This document shows, piece by piece, positions 44,286-53,520 of a stretch of DNA of 64,000 bases. Position 1 is the stretch's first letter. Each line of letters begins with the position of its first letter. The position numbers and the translations under genes are program-made. This DNA comes from Paraburkholderia acidisoli (GTDB lineage Bacteria > Pseudomonadota > Gammaproteobacteria > Burkholderiales > Burkholderiaceae), in the NCBI RefSeq assembly GCF_009789675.1, contig NZ_CP046915.1:310001-374000 (forward strand), in the 5' to 3' direction. The notes beneath the pieces were generated by a model. The model was not told where the DNA came from. It saw only the letters and a program-made list of their open reading frames with translations, and did not search any database.

Positions 44286-46007
44286 TTATTTCGTATCGAC
44301 GATAAACGGCGTCAACGCTTCGAGCCAGCACGCCACCACCACCGCACCGCCGTCACGCGTACCCACGGCGCGTTCCCCCAGATAGCTCGCGCGGCCCGCG
44401 CGCGGCATCATTTGCGCCGTGTCTTGCGCGCCCGTTTGCGCGGCGTGCACCGCATCCTGCCACGCTTGCGCAGCGGGCTTGCTTGCGTCGAGCGCTTTCT
44501 CGAACGCCTCCGCCGCGGGCACGAGCGCGTCGAGCATCGTACGGTCGCCCGGTTTCGCGCCGCCCAATTCGCCAATCGCTTGCCCCGAAGCGCGCAGCGC
44601 GTGTGCCCAGTCGCGCGCGCCAGGTTGCGGGAGATCCGCCAGCACGCGGGACGCGCGCAGCAAAGCCGTGGCGTAGAACGGGCCGGAACTGCCCGCGATC
44701 GCACGCCGCAAGGCGCCGCCTAACGCGGCGAGCGCACCGGCGGGCGAACCCAGGGCGCTCGCCGGCACCGCGCGCATTGCCTCTGCGGCGCGCCGCATGC
44801 TCGCGCCCAGGTCGCCGTCGCCTGCTTTCTCGTCCAGTTCGGTGAACACGGCTTCGTGCTCGAGCAGCGCTTGCGCCACGGCGGCGAACGCGGGCTGAAG
44901 CCGCGCCGACCATGCCGGATCATGCGCGCGCGCGTCGGGCGCGGCGGGCGCGTCGTCGCGCGCGATCGCCGTATCCGCTTCGATGCGGATGCGCGGGTTC
45001 ACCGCGCCGCCGCCTGGCCACGCGCGAGCCTGCGTGGCGGCGTCGAGCAACGCGAGGGTGTCGTCGCTCACGCGCAGCAGCGAGATCGAGCAGCCCGGCA
45101 TGTTCAGCGCCGACAACAACGTGCCCGTCCATGCGCGCTCGACCGTCAGGCCGCGCGCGCCCAGTTGCTCGAACGCGGCGCGGGTCACGATCGCCAGTTC
45201 CATTTCGGGCGTCGCGCCCAGGCCGTTGACGAGCAGCGCCACGCGCTCGCCGCGCTGGAGCCCGAGTTCGTCGACGATATTCGCAAGCAGCGTTTGTGCG
45301 ATGGCGTCGGCGCTCATGGGCGCGACGCGTTCGACGCCTTTCTCGCCGTGTATGCCCATGCCGAGTTCGATTTCGTCGGCGGCGAGCTGGAAGCCCGCGT
45401 GGTCGGCGCCCGGCAGCGTGCAGCCGTCGAGCGCCACGCCCATGGTGCCGAGATTACCGGCGGCGGCACGCGCGAGCGCGGCCACCTCGTTCAACGGCAG
45501 GCCGCGCGCGGCCGCCGCGCCCGCGATCTTGTGCACGAGCACCGTGCCCGCAATGCCGCGCCGTTGCGCACGCGAGGTGGTCGCGCGCAGCGAAACGTCG
45601 TCGGCGACCGTGGCGATCTCCACGGGAATGCCCTCGGCGCGTGCGAGCTCCGCCGCGAGGCCGAAGTTGAGCCGGTCGCCCGTGTAGTTCTTGACGATGA
45701 GCAGCGCGCCGTTCGGCCCGGCGCTCGCGCGAATGGCGGCGAGCACGGCGTCGGTGGACGGCGAGGTGAACACTTCGCCGCACACGGCCGCGCTCAGCAT
45801 GCCCTCGCCCACGTAGCCGCCGTGCGCGGGTTCGTGGCCGCTGCCGCCGCCCGAGATGACGGCCACCGCACGCGCTTCGCGCGCGGGCAGCGGCTGGCGC
45901 ACGAGTACGTTTTCGTCGCCGAGCACGGCGACATGCGGTGCGGTGCACGCGATGCCTTCGAGCATCTCGCGCACGACCTGCGACGTTGCGTTGACGAGTT
46001 TCTTCAT
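44286..46007 (-). CDS. Dihydroxyacetone kinase, single-chain DhaK-DhaL type
   Basis: 573-residue ATP-dependent kinase of the glycerone kinase family. DhaK part: VISGGGSGHEPAHGGYVGEGML (residues 50-70), KNYTGDRLNF and the substrate-binding His in ELGMGIHGEKGVER (His220). DhaL part: EKAGDGDLGASM, SSGPFYATALL, KPGDRTMLDALVPA. Fused DhaKL with its own ATP use differs from PTS-dependent DhaM systems. ATG at 46007 with GGAGACC; two hairpins (46046-46135) separate it from the T6SS operon upstream on the same strand. Typical role: phosphorylation of dihydroxyacetone or other triose/tetrose sugars. Confidence 0.92.
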   Translation of the reverse strand: MKKLVNATSQVVREMLEGIACTAPHVAVLGDENVLVRQPLPAREARAVAVISGGGSGHEPAHGGYVGEGMLSAAVCGEVFTSPSTDAVLAAIRASAGPNGALLIVKNYTGDRLNFGLAAELARAEGIPVEIATVADDVSLRATTSRAQRRGIAGTVLVHKIAGAAAARGLPLNEVAALARAAAGNLGTMGVALDGCTLPGADHAGFQLAADEIELGMGIHGEKGVERVAPMSADAIAQTLLANIVDELGLQRGERVALLVNGLGATPEMELAIVTRAAFEQLGARGLTVERAWTGTLLSALNMPGCSISLLRVSDDTLALLDAATQARAWPGGGAVNPRIRIEADTAIARDDAPAAPDARAHDPAWSARLQPAFAAVAQALLEHEAVFTELDEKAGDGDLGASMRRAAEAMRAVPASALGSPAGALAALGGALRRAIAGSSGPFYATALLRASRVLADLPQPGARDWAHALRASGQAIGELGGAKPGDRTMLDALVPAAEAFEKALDASKPAAQAWQDAVHAAQTGAQDTAQMMPRAGRASYLGERAVGTRDGGAVVVACWLEALTPFIVDTK

Positions 46008-46045
46008 GGCGGTCTCCGGGCCGGGAAAGCGAATGACGGAAGCGG

Positions 46046-46135
46046 CACGGGCGAATCGCCAGGGATTCGCCCGTGGGCATGCCGTCTATTGAAGCACGAG
46101 TGCGCCGTGCGCCTTGCCGGCGTGCGCAATCGTGC
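46046..46135 (-). terminator. Two hairpins after the last gene of the T6SS operon
   Basis: Perfect 12-bp stem CACGGGCGAATC / GATTCGCCCGTG (46046-46057 with 46064-46075, 6-nt loop) and an 11-of-12-bp stem at 46094-46105 with 46124-46135. Neither has a good T-run, so at most weak terminators; they are the first strong structures downstream of the unknown gene at 46180 and may end the T6SS transcript. Confidence 0.45.
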
Positions 46136-46179
46136 TCGAGAATCGCTCGTGTGCCCGGGAAACGCGCCGTGCTGCCGGA

Positions 46180-47079
46180 TCAGCTCGTGAACTTCGAGTT
46201 GTTCGAGTCGGACGAGTAATCCTGGCCGCGCACCGCGATGGAGGCTTGCGCGACCGGCGCAAGGAAGCGCGACACGTCGCCGGCGCGCCGCTTCACAGTT
46301 TCCCAGTTGGTGTTGGCGTCGTACTTCGCTTCGAGCTTGAAGCAGCACCAGTTCTTGCAGTTGGTGTGCTCGGCCATCATCTGGTTGATGAGCGTCGCGT
46401 GCGCGGGCACGGTCTTGTTGAGTTTCACGGCGAAATCGGCCTGCACGCGCGTATAGCTCTTGATCGACTCCTTCTCGGTATGCAGTTGCGGGAACTGCAC
46501 TTTTTCGAGGTCCTCCACCCACTCGTTCACGCTCTTGAGTGCGGCGGTAAACTTGCCGAGTTCCTCGAGCAGCAACGATTTGCGACGCTCCACCTGTTCG
46601 ACCAGCAGTGCGAAAGCATACAGGTCGTCGCAATTCTGGCCGCTGTTGTTATAAGCCTGCATGCCGGTGTTGAGTTCCTCGAACGCATGCGCCAATTTCC
46701 AGCGATAACGATCGAGATTTTCGACCGTCAGGTCCTTGATCTGGAATTTCGCGAGATCGGCCTTCGAGAGTTTCTTGGTGCCGGGCTTGGTGCTGGCGTG
46801 CTCGTCGAGCATGGCCGTGCGCTTCGCGCCGCGTAGCGCGCCATCGATCTGGTCGACCACCGCACCCACCACCGAACCCACCACCGGCACCGGAATCAAC
46901 GCGAGAAACAGCTTGCCCGTGCCGAGCGCCGCGCTCGCTGCCTTGCTGACAAACGAGCCCTGGCTGGAAAACGCGCTACGCACCGAATGGAACAAGGATG
47001 AGTGCCCGATCTGATCGGTCCAGCTTTTGTTCGCGACATGTTCCGCGGCCTGCGCGAACGGATCGGCTTTAAACGGCAT
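46180..47079 (-). CDS. Unknown protein following tssA (possible T6SS accessory or effector)
   Basis: 299 residues, no recognised family. A short N-terminal region is followed by a Gly/Ala/Val-rich hydrophobic hairpin (KLFLALIPVPVVGSVVGAVVDQI, about residues 56-78) resembling a glycine-zipper membrane segment, then a mainly helical region with heptad-like stretches (about 115-235: LDRYRWKLAHAFEEL, VERRKSLLLEELGKFTAALKSV) and a Cys-containing motif CKNWCCFKLEAKYD (about 244-257). No signal peptide. Sits 131 bases after tssA on the same strand with no terminator in the right direction between, so co-transcription is plausible; ATG at 47079 with CGAGGAGA. Candidate pore-forming effector, immunity or accessory protein; its function is not inferable from sequence alone. 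Confidence 0.8.
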   Translation of the reverse strand: MPFKADPFAQAAEHVANKSWTDQIGHSSLFHSVRSAFSSQGSFVSKAASAALGTGKLFLALIPVPVVGSVVGAVVDQIDGALRGAKRTAMLDEHASTKPGTKKLSKADLAKFQIKDLTVENLDRYRWKLAHAFEELNTGMQAYNNSGQNCDDLYAFALLVEQVERRKSLLLEELGKFTAALKSVNEWVEDLEKVQFPQLHTEKESIKSYTRVQADFAVKLNKTVPAHATLINQMMAEHTNCKNWCCFKLEAKYDANTNWETVKRRAGDVSRFLAPVAQASIAVRGQDYSSDSNNSKFTS

Positions 47080-47210
47080 TTCAATCTCCTCGAATGAGTT
47101 GGCTTATCCGCGGCGGCACGTTTGGCACACTCGACAAAATAAGTAATCCTGATCGACACTTCCACTTCGCCGCGCCGTACCCCCGCGCGGGCTTTTTTAC
47201 CGCGTCCGGG

Positions 47211-48413
47211 TCACTCGACGCCGAGCATCGAGAGATAGCGCGACATGTCGCCTTCCGTGCGCACGATCTCGCGCATCAGTTCGGGCAGCGGCATTTGCCC
47301 CCATTGCACCGCGCGGCGCAGCAGGAACGGCGTCGGGCTGTGCGGCTCGTGCTCGCTCAGATAGCGCGCCACGAGTTCGAGCAACTGATACGCGTGCGCG
47401 CGGCTTTCCACGCGCGCGGTATTCGCGACGGCGCCCGCATGCACGGCGGGCAGGATCGGGGTCGCGGGCGCCACGATGGCGCTGTCCAGCAGGATGTCGC
47501 TCATGGCGCGCTCTCCGGAAACGGGGGCGAAAATCGCCTCGGAAGCCATCGGTTCATAACCGTTCGATTCGACTGCGACCGGCACGGGGACCGGCTCGAG
47601 ATGCCGCTGCACGGGCAGCGCGCGGTCGCCGATCAGGCTCGTGACCGCCTGCGCGAGCCGCATCAGCACGTCGCGCACGCGGCCGAGATGCGGTGCGTCG
47701 TGGCCGAGGCGGTCGTCGAGCATGCGGCCGAACGCGTCCCACGCCGCGATTCCCGCTTCGAGCTGCTGATGCAAGGCAACCAGCGCCGCGAGATTGCCGC
47801 CACGCGTGGTCTGCTTGTCGAGCGCTTCGCGGGCGGTGCCCGGTTCGTCGTCCTCGTCGTCCATCGCGCCGGTGATCACGCGCTGCCATTCGTCGAGATT
47901 CACGAAGCCCGGCTCGCGGCCCTCGATCGTCACGAGCGGCACTTCGAGCGTGAGCACCATGGCGAGCGTGTCGTTGAGCCACATGAACGGGCCGACGCGC
48001 GCCTCGGTATCGCCCGGCTCCAGCTCGGGCCACGCGTGCTCCCAGTAGCGCTCGGCGAGCGCGGTCATGACGCGCGTGCCCGCGATCAGCCCTTCGATGT
48101 GATGCAGATGCGTCCACGCCTCGCAGAGCCACGCCGCCAGCTGAAAGTCCTTGCTGCGCGTGGCGATGGCGTCCGCGCACAGCGCCGCCACGCGCTTCCA
48201 GTCGGCCTTGATGAGCGGGCGTTCCCATTCGCCCATCGGCACGCTCGCGTCGTCCTGCGTGCGCGCTTCGCGAATCTGCGGATACACCGCGTCGTAGCGC
48301 AGCGAGATGCCCACGCCATGCGCGGCCTCGTCCTCGCCGGGCACGGGCGCGAGCAACGCGTCGGCATCCACGCTGAAGCGCGACGCGACCTCCATCGGAT
48401 ACGACTGTTTCAT
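47211..48413 (-). CDS. tssA: Type VI secretion protein TssA (ImpA-type)
   Basis: 400 residues. N-terminal ImpA domain (DADALLAPVPGEDEAAHGVGISLRYDAVYPQIREARTQDD and WKRVAALCADAIATRSKDFQLAAWLCEAW) and a C-terminal domain ending VESRAHAYQLLELVARYLSEHEPHSPTPFLLRRAVQWGQMPLPELMREI, the TssA hallmark. TssA binds the baseplate and primes and stabilises the growing sheath-tube. The ATG at 48413 overlaps the tssM stop by 4 bp. Coupling to tssM is therefore tight. Confidence 0.9.
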   Translation of the reverse strand: MKQSYPMEVASRFSVDADALLAPVPGEDEAAHGVGISLRYDAVYPQIREARTQDDASVPMGEWERPLIKADWKRVAALCADAIATRSKDFQLAAWLCEAWTHLHHIEGLIAGTRVMTALAERYWEHAWPELEPGDTEARVGPFMWLNDTLAMVLTLEVPLVTIEGREPGFVNLDEWQRVITGAMDDEDDEPGTAREALDKQTTRGGNLAALVALHQQLEAGIAAWDAFGRMLDDRLGHDAPHLGRVRDVLMRLAQAVTSLIGDRALPVQRHLEPVPVPVAVESNGYEPMASEAIFAPVSGERAMSDILLDSAIVAPATPILPAVHAGAVANTARVESRAHAYQLLELVARYLSEHEPHSPTPFLLRRAVQWGQMPLPELMREIVRTEGDMSRYLSMLGVE

Positions 48414-51400
48414 AGGGCGCTCCAGTCCGGTGCGCGCACCGGGAAGTTGCCGGGCCACGGCAGCGGCGTTTTCTTGCCCGCGGGCATCAGCGTCACGCGC
48501 AGATACGCGCGCCCGTGCGCCTGCTTCGGCAGATAAGCGGAATCGGAGGCGGACAGCGTGCCGAGCGGGAATTCGAGCTTGAGCGTCTGCGCGGCGCGGT
48601 CGCCGCGCGGGCCGGCGTCGGGCACGCGCTCGCGGCTAATGAAGCTGATGAGCGCCCACGGGTCCGGGAACTGCCACGTGAGCGTGCGGCCGTCGGTGCT
48701 ATAGCCGCGTTGCGTGGGATCGGCCACGGCCGTGAGCGGCGAATCCTTCGCGAAACGCAGCACCAGCGTGACCGGCGTGCCGTAGTCCCAATGCAGCGTG
48801 CGCGGCGCGTCGTTCATCGAGAGACTCTGCGAGCCGATCGTGATGGTCCAGTCGATCATCTGGTTCGCGGCGACTTCGGCGTTGCGGTTCACGCGGAACT
48901 CGACGTTGAGGTCGTAGCCCGTGGGCGCGCCGTCGTCGGCCGGATACAGCGGCGCGAGCAGCGTCTTCACCTGGTCGAAATTGTCGATGAAGGTGCGCAC
49001 GCGCGCCGCCGTGAGCGCCGCCGAGCCGCTCGCCGCGCCATGCGAGGAGGCGCGATACGTCTCCGAGACCGCGGCGTAGCGCTTGAGCACCTGGCCGAGT
49101 TCGCCGAAGTCGGCGGCGTTGACGGGGTTCAGGTTGTTGCGCGCGGCCACGTGCTGCAACTCGCCGTTGTCGAACGGCGCGCGGCCCGCCACGCTCTCGT
49201 TGAAGGCGCTCGCGAAGCTGCCCCATTGCTGGCGCAGGTCGAGCACGTAGCCTTGGCTGCAACGCGCGTAGAGACGGTCGTAGAGGCGGGCGTGCAGCGT
49301 GGCGAAGTAGTCGTCGCCGCCATTGGTGGACGGCCGTCCCGCAAACTTCGACATGCAACCATCCGGGCCGGAATCCGCCGCCACCTGCAGCGCGAACTGT
49401 TCGAGGCGCAGCAGGCTGCTGTTCGGATTCTTCAGCCGATACCGCTCGAGGTCGCGGTCGATCGCCTGCCAGCGCTGCGCGAGCGGCGAACCCGCATCGC
49501 TCGTATCCAGCGCCGCGAGGTACACCGAAGCCTGTTTGCCGAGCGCGAGCGCGCGCGACGACTGCTGGTCGAGATACGGCGCGAGTCCCGCCGCGTCGTT
49601 CACGCCGAACGCGGCCAGCACCGGCGAGCGCGTGCGGGCGCTCGCCGCGCCGCCGTCCTCGCGCGTGGCGTACAGCTCCGACTGCGCGAGCGCGTCGTCC
49701 ACGCGGCGCAGGTGCGCCATCGCGTCGGCGGAAACCAGAGCGTTGAGGTCTTCGAGTTGCGCGCTCGCGCCCAGCTCCGCGAGCAGCGTGCCGATGCGCG
49801 CCAGCCGCGCACGCGCCGCCTCGAACGCGGCGCTGTCCGGCTCGCCCTGGAGCGGCGCGACGGTCGCGGCCGCGGCGGTCTGGTCGAGCACGAGGCGCGC
49901 GAACTGCGCGTCGAGCGCGGCTTCGATGCCGGGTCGCGCGGTCGCGGGCAAGCTGGCGAGGCCATCCGTGAGGAAGCGCTTGCGCACGTCGCCGAGCGCG
50001 AGCGCCTGGTCGAGCTGCGCGCGGTCCCACGTCACGCCCATGCCGTCGGGCAGCGTGGGCAGGTCGCGGTTGTGCGAGGCCACCATGAACGGCTGGTTCA
50101 GCAGATTCGCGAGACCGTCGCGCAACGCGGCGCGCGCGGGCGAGACGCTGTAGCGCGCGTCCTTGTCGACCCAGACGATGCCGCTGTCCGCGCCGCCGAA
50201 ATGCAGCGCGAGATCGCTGCGGAACGCCTGGAACGCGCTGTCGTCGCGCGAGCGGATCTGCGCCGCGAGATCGGCGCCCAGCAAGCGGTTCTGCGCGACG
50301 TGCGAAAGCGTGCGCTCGTACACGGGACCCGGCGCGAACTGCGCCTGATGCAGCCAGCCGCCCTTGCCCGAGGCCAGCAGGTCGCGTTGCGCGTCGATGC
50401 CCGACACCACCGAGCGATAGCCCGTGGCGATCTGCGTGACGTCGCTCGCGCCCGCGTCGGCGGCCGAAAGACTGCCGAGATTCGCGCCGATCGTGCGTTC
50501 GGCCACGAGCAGCGGATTGTTGGTGAACAGACCGGCGTCCAGTTGCTGCGCGCCCTTGTCGAGCGTGCAGCGCAGCGCCTGCTGCACGGCCGCCACGTTC
50601 ACGCCGGGCGCGCCGTCCGCATAGGCGTCGCGGCCGTTGGCGCGGCGGTAGAAGTACGGCACGCTGCCCGCCACGTTGCCTTGCAGGTCCGCGCCCAGCG
50701 CGTAGCGCACCACGAGGCGCAGCGCGTCGGCGTTGTCGGGTGCCGGATGCTGAAGGCGCTGCAACGCCTGCAAGGCGGCATCGAATTGATCGACGTTGTT
50801 CACGTACAGCTGCAGCGCACGCATGGCGGGCTGATCTTCCACGGCGAGGCTCGGCGGCACGCCCGCGTCGGTGCGCGTGAGCGGCGCGGCGCAGTCGTCG
50901 CCGATAATCAGCTGGCCCGTGTTCGGGTCGCGGCCCACGCCGGTCAGCTGGCTCACGCGCGCATACATCTCGCGCTCGAGCGCGGCCACCGCGATCTCGC
51001 CGAACTCGCGCTCGAAGCGCTCCTTCACGCGCGGCTTGAGATCGTCGACAAAGCTCCACGAGCCCGGCATGAACACGGTCCACGCGCTGTCGGTGCGCAG
51101 CGTCTGGTTGAGCGCGATGAGCGCGAGCGCCTTGCGCCGATACCACTCGGCGGGCAGATCCTGGCCCTGTTGCGCGGCCATCGCGCGTTCGCCCGCGTCG
51201 CGGCGCAGCGAGCCGAGCGCGGCCACGAGTTCGCCGTTGCGATGATTCAGTTGCACGGTCGCGACCACGAGGCCCACGCCCCACGTGCCGAGCAGCGCGA
51301 TGCCGCCCCAGCGCAACGCGCGATGCAGCACGGGCCGCGCGAGATGCTGCGAGCGCGACGGCCGCGTGAGCCCGTACTCGGAGAAGATCTTCTTCTCGAA

Positions 51401-52624
51401 CAGGTCGCGCAGAAAGGCGGGTTGCAGCATCAGGTCGTTGACCTGGCCGGCCGGTTCGCGGCGGCCGTCGCCCATTTCGGCGTCTTCCGCGAACTCGTCG
51501 CGCGTGTCGCGACCCTCGCGCGCCGGCGCTTCGGCGGCGCTCGCGCCGGCCACGTAGGCATCGGCGGAATCGTAGTCGCGTGCGGCCTCGTACGAATCGG
51601 CGTGGCGCGCGCTCGCCTGCGCGAAACTCATCTGCGCGAATTCGCTCGCGTCGCCGGTCAGATAGATGCCGCGAAAGAAGAACGGCTCGTGGTAGGCACT
51701 CGCGGCGAGCAGTTCGTCAACGTAAAGCTGCAACTGCGCGCGCATGGCGTCGATGCGCGAGGGCAATTGCAGGAACTGGCGCGCGTCGAGATGCGCGGGA
51801 TCGAGCGCGAACAGTTCCGCGCTCGCGTCCGAGACCGAGCGCATCACGCTGTTCATCGCCGTGTCGACCCAGCCGGGCTGATACGTGGTCGAAAGATCGT
51901 ACGGGGAGGACCAGCCGAGCATGCTCGCGCGCAGCGGTTCGGGCAGTGCGCGCGCGAAGGTCGAGAAGCCAGGCAGCGCCTCGCAGCCCGTCACCACCAC
52001 GTACACGGCGAAGCGCATGGCGAAGCGGTTCTGCGCGAGCCACAGGCGGCGATGCGCGAGCTTGGCATGACGCACGAGTTGCAGGCGCGCGTCGGTGTCG
52101 TCGGCGAGCAGCGTGGCGGCGGGCACCGTGATCACGACCGAGTCGAACGGCCGCTGCTGGCGATACGCGCGGCACAGGCTCAGGAATTCGTCCCACGGCT
52201 TGCCTTCGCCGTCGTCGTCGGGCGAGCCGAGATAGGCCGCCTTGATGTCCACGACGATGCCGCGATCGAAGAAGTGCCACGAGATGCCTTGCGTGGCGGC
52301 AGGGCTCGCCGTATCCGCGCCGAGCACGCTCGCCACGCCGGACTGCGCGATCGGCAGCGGGCGCGGGTCGTCGTTCTCGTCGAGCACCATGATCCACGGA
52401 ATGCTGTAGCGCTCCGCGCGCGTGGCGATATTGCCTTCGATCAGTTCGACGGCCTGGCGGAACGCGCTGCGCAGCGAGTCGGAACGCAGCCGCACGACCT
52501 TGCGCTCGGCGGCGGGCTTCGCGTGCGAGCCGTGCAGCGCGAACCAGATCACGGCGCCGAGCACCGCGCACACCACGAGCACGAGCACCGCGATCGACAA
52601 CAGGAACAGATTGCTGGTCAGCAT
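48410..52624 (-). CDS. tssM: Type VI secretion inner-membrane protein TssM (IcmF family), no Walker A
   Basis: 1404-residue membrane-complex protein, longer than usual (about 1150-1300). A first helix lies at residues 5-30; a second at about 438-458 (WGGIALLGTWGVGLVVATVQL). The IcmF core is recognisable by FFFRGIYLTGDASEF (316-329), AFLRDLFEKKIFSEYGL and the C-terminal LHWDYGTPVTLVLRF domain. The usual P-loop (GxxGxGKT) after the PWxxxL strand is replaced by DENDDPRPLPIAQSG (about 82-96), and the DTAGRY-type Walker B region reads DIKAAYLG, so NTP hydrolysis is probably lost. Only one N-terminal helix is visible. ATG at 52624. Confidence 0.92.
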   Translation of the reverse strand: MLTSNLFLLSIAVLVLVVCAVLGAVIWFALHGSHAKPAAERKVVRLRSDSLRSAFRQAVELIEGNIATRAERYSIPWIMVLDENDDPRPLPIAQSGVASVLGADTASPAATQGISWHFFDRGIVVDIKAAYLGSPDDDGEGKPWDEFLSLCRAYRQQRPFDSVVITVPAATLLADDTDARLQLVRHAKLAHRRLWLAQNRFAMRFAVYVVVTGCEALPGFSTFARALPEPLRASMLGWSSPYDLSTTYQPGWVDTAMNSVMRSVSDASAELFALDPAHLDARQFLQLPSRIDAMRAQLQLYVDELLAASAYHEPFFFRGIYLTGDASEFAQMSFAQASARHADSYEAARDYDSADAYVAGASAAEAPAREGRDTRDEFAEDAEMGDGRREPAGQVNDLMLQPAFLRDLFEKKIFSEYGLTRPSRSQHLARPVLHRALRWGGIALLGTWGVGLVVATVQLNHRNGELVAALGSLRRDAGERAMAAQQGQDLPAEWYRRKALALIALNQTLRTDSAWTVFMPGSWSFVDDLKPRVKERFEREFGEIAVAALEREMYARVSQLTGVGRDPNTGQLIIGDDCAAPLTRTDAGVPPSLAVEDQPAMRALQLYVNNVDQFDAALQALQRLQHPAPDNADALRLVVRYALGADLQGNVAGSVPYFYRRANGRDAYADGAPGVNVAAVQQALRCTLDKGAQQLDAGLFTNNPLLVAERTIGANLGSLSAADAGASDVTQIATGYRSVVSGIDAQRDLLASGKGGWLHQAQFAPGPVYERTLSHVAQNRLLGADLAAQIRSRDDSAFQAFRSDLALHFGGADSGIVWVDKDARYSVSPARAALRDGLANLLNQPFMVASHNRDLPTLPDGMGVTWDRAQLDQALALGDVRKRFLTDGLASLPATARPGIEAALDAQFARLVLDQTAAAATVAPLQGEPDSAAFEAARARLARIGTLLAELGASAQLEDLNALVSADAMAHLRRVDDALAQSELYATREDGGAASARTRSPVLAAFGVNDAAGLAPYLDQQSSRALALGKQASVYLAALDTSDAGSPLAQRWQAIDRDLERYRLKNPNSSLLRLEQFALQVAADSGPDGCMSKFAGRPSTNGGDDYFATLHARLYDRLYARCSQGYVLDLRQQWGSFASAFNESVAGRAPFDNGELQHVAARNNLNPVNAADFGELGQVLKRYAAVSETYRASSHGAASGSAALTAARVRTFIDNFDQVKTLLAPLYPADDGAPTGYDLNVEFRVNRNAEVAANQMIDWTITIGSQSLSMNDAPRTLHWDYGTPVTLVLRFAKDSPLTAVADPTQRGYSTDGRTLTWQFPDPWALISFISRERVPDAGPRGDRAAQTLKLEFPLGTLSASDSAYLPKQAHGRAYLRVTLMPAGKKTPLPWPGNFPVRAPDWSAL

Positions 52625-52697
52625 GGGCGCACTCCGGCCAGCGACACATGTCCCGGCGACTGCATTTCAAGCGGATGACTCATCGGACGGCGCGGCC

Positions 52698-53450
52698 TCA
52701 TGGGTTGGCTCCCGGCGCGGCGTCGGCGTGCAGCGCGTCGCGCACGGGCCAGGACTGCCACAGCCACAGCACCTCGGAAACCGCCAGCATCGACACGGCC
52801 GTGAGCATGAAGATCACGGCCCAGCGGCTCACCGTGGGGAGCTTGCGCGGCGCGACGTGCGAAAGCGTGTTCGCGTAAGCGGCTTCGGCCAGCACGCGGT
52901 CGCGGCCGCCCAGGTCCGCGCGGCGCTGATAGACGAACTCGTAGAGTTCCTCGCGATAGCTGCGCAGGCGAGCGTTGGCGTCCGTGCCGCGAAAGCGGCC
53001 CTGGAAGCCCATGGCGAGCGCGAACAGGTAAAGGCGCGCGATGCTGCGGCGCGACGGCTCGCGGTCGGACAGCAATTGCTCGATACGGCGAAACACCAGA
53101 TCGCCCGCCACGTTGGTGCGAAACAGCGTGGATTCGAGCAGATACGCGGTCCAGCGCTCGCGCCCGGCCCACGCCGTGTTGAGCAGGATTTCGTCGGCCA
53201 GCACGGCTTTCAGGTAACGCGCGTCCGCCACGGTTTCCATCTCGAAGCGCGTGGAGTCGCGGCGCGATTGCAGCGTCTGGATTTCGAGCAGGTTCAGCAG
53301 GTCGCGCGAGAGCCCTTGCGCGGCGAGATCGGGGTCGGCGTCGGGCAGCTCGGAATAGCGCGCCTGGGCGCGCATCAGCTCGTCGAGAAAAGTGCGGAAC
53401 TGTTCCGTGACGAGATCGTCTTCTTCGGGTTCCGGTCGGTTGCGTGCCAT
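52698..53450 (-). CDS. tssL: Type VI secretion protein TssL (DotU family)
   Basis: 250-residue membrane protein: cytoplasmic helical domain (VTEQFRTFLDELMRAQARY, ADARYLKAVLADEILLNTAWAGRERWTAYLLESTLFRTNVAGDLVFRRIEQLL, SIARLYLFALAMGFQGRFRGTDANARLRSYREELYEFV) typical of DotU, with a single C-terminal anchor helix (WAVIFMLTAVSMLAVSEVLWLW, about residues 211-232). No peptidoglycan-binding OmpA domain is fused. Partner of TssM and TssJ in the membrane complex. ATG at 53450. Confidence 0.93.
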   Translation of the reverse strand: MARNRPEPEEDDLVTEQFRTFLDELMRAQARYSELPDADPDLAAQGLSRDLLNLLEIQTLQSRRDSTRFEMETVADARYLKAVLADEILLNTAWAGRERWTAYLLESTLFRTNVAGDLVFRRIEQLLSDREPSRRSIARLYLFALAMGFQGRFRGTDANARLRSYREELYEFVYQRRADLGGRDRVLAEAAYANTLSHVAPRKLPTVSRWAVIFMLTAVSMLAVSEVLWLWQSWPVRDALHADAAPGANP

Positions 53451-53520
53451 GCTCTAGCCTGCCTTGTTCATCACGGTCGTCGCTTGCGCGATCGTTGCAA
53501 AGTGCGTCATCGCCGCGCCA

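Noticed and set aside
47180..47200. GC-rich dyad followed by TTTTTT as a terminator
   Set aside because: The T-run is in the plus direction, but no plus-strand gene ends here; on the minus strand the order is reversed, so it does not end tssA transcription.
48515..52678. Open frame of nearly 1400 codons antisense to tssM
   Set aside because: No recognisable domain, and Arg/Glu/Ala-rich as expected from the complement of a high-GC gene; tssM is well supported.
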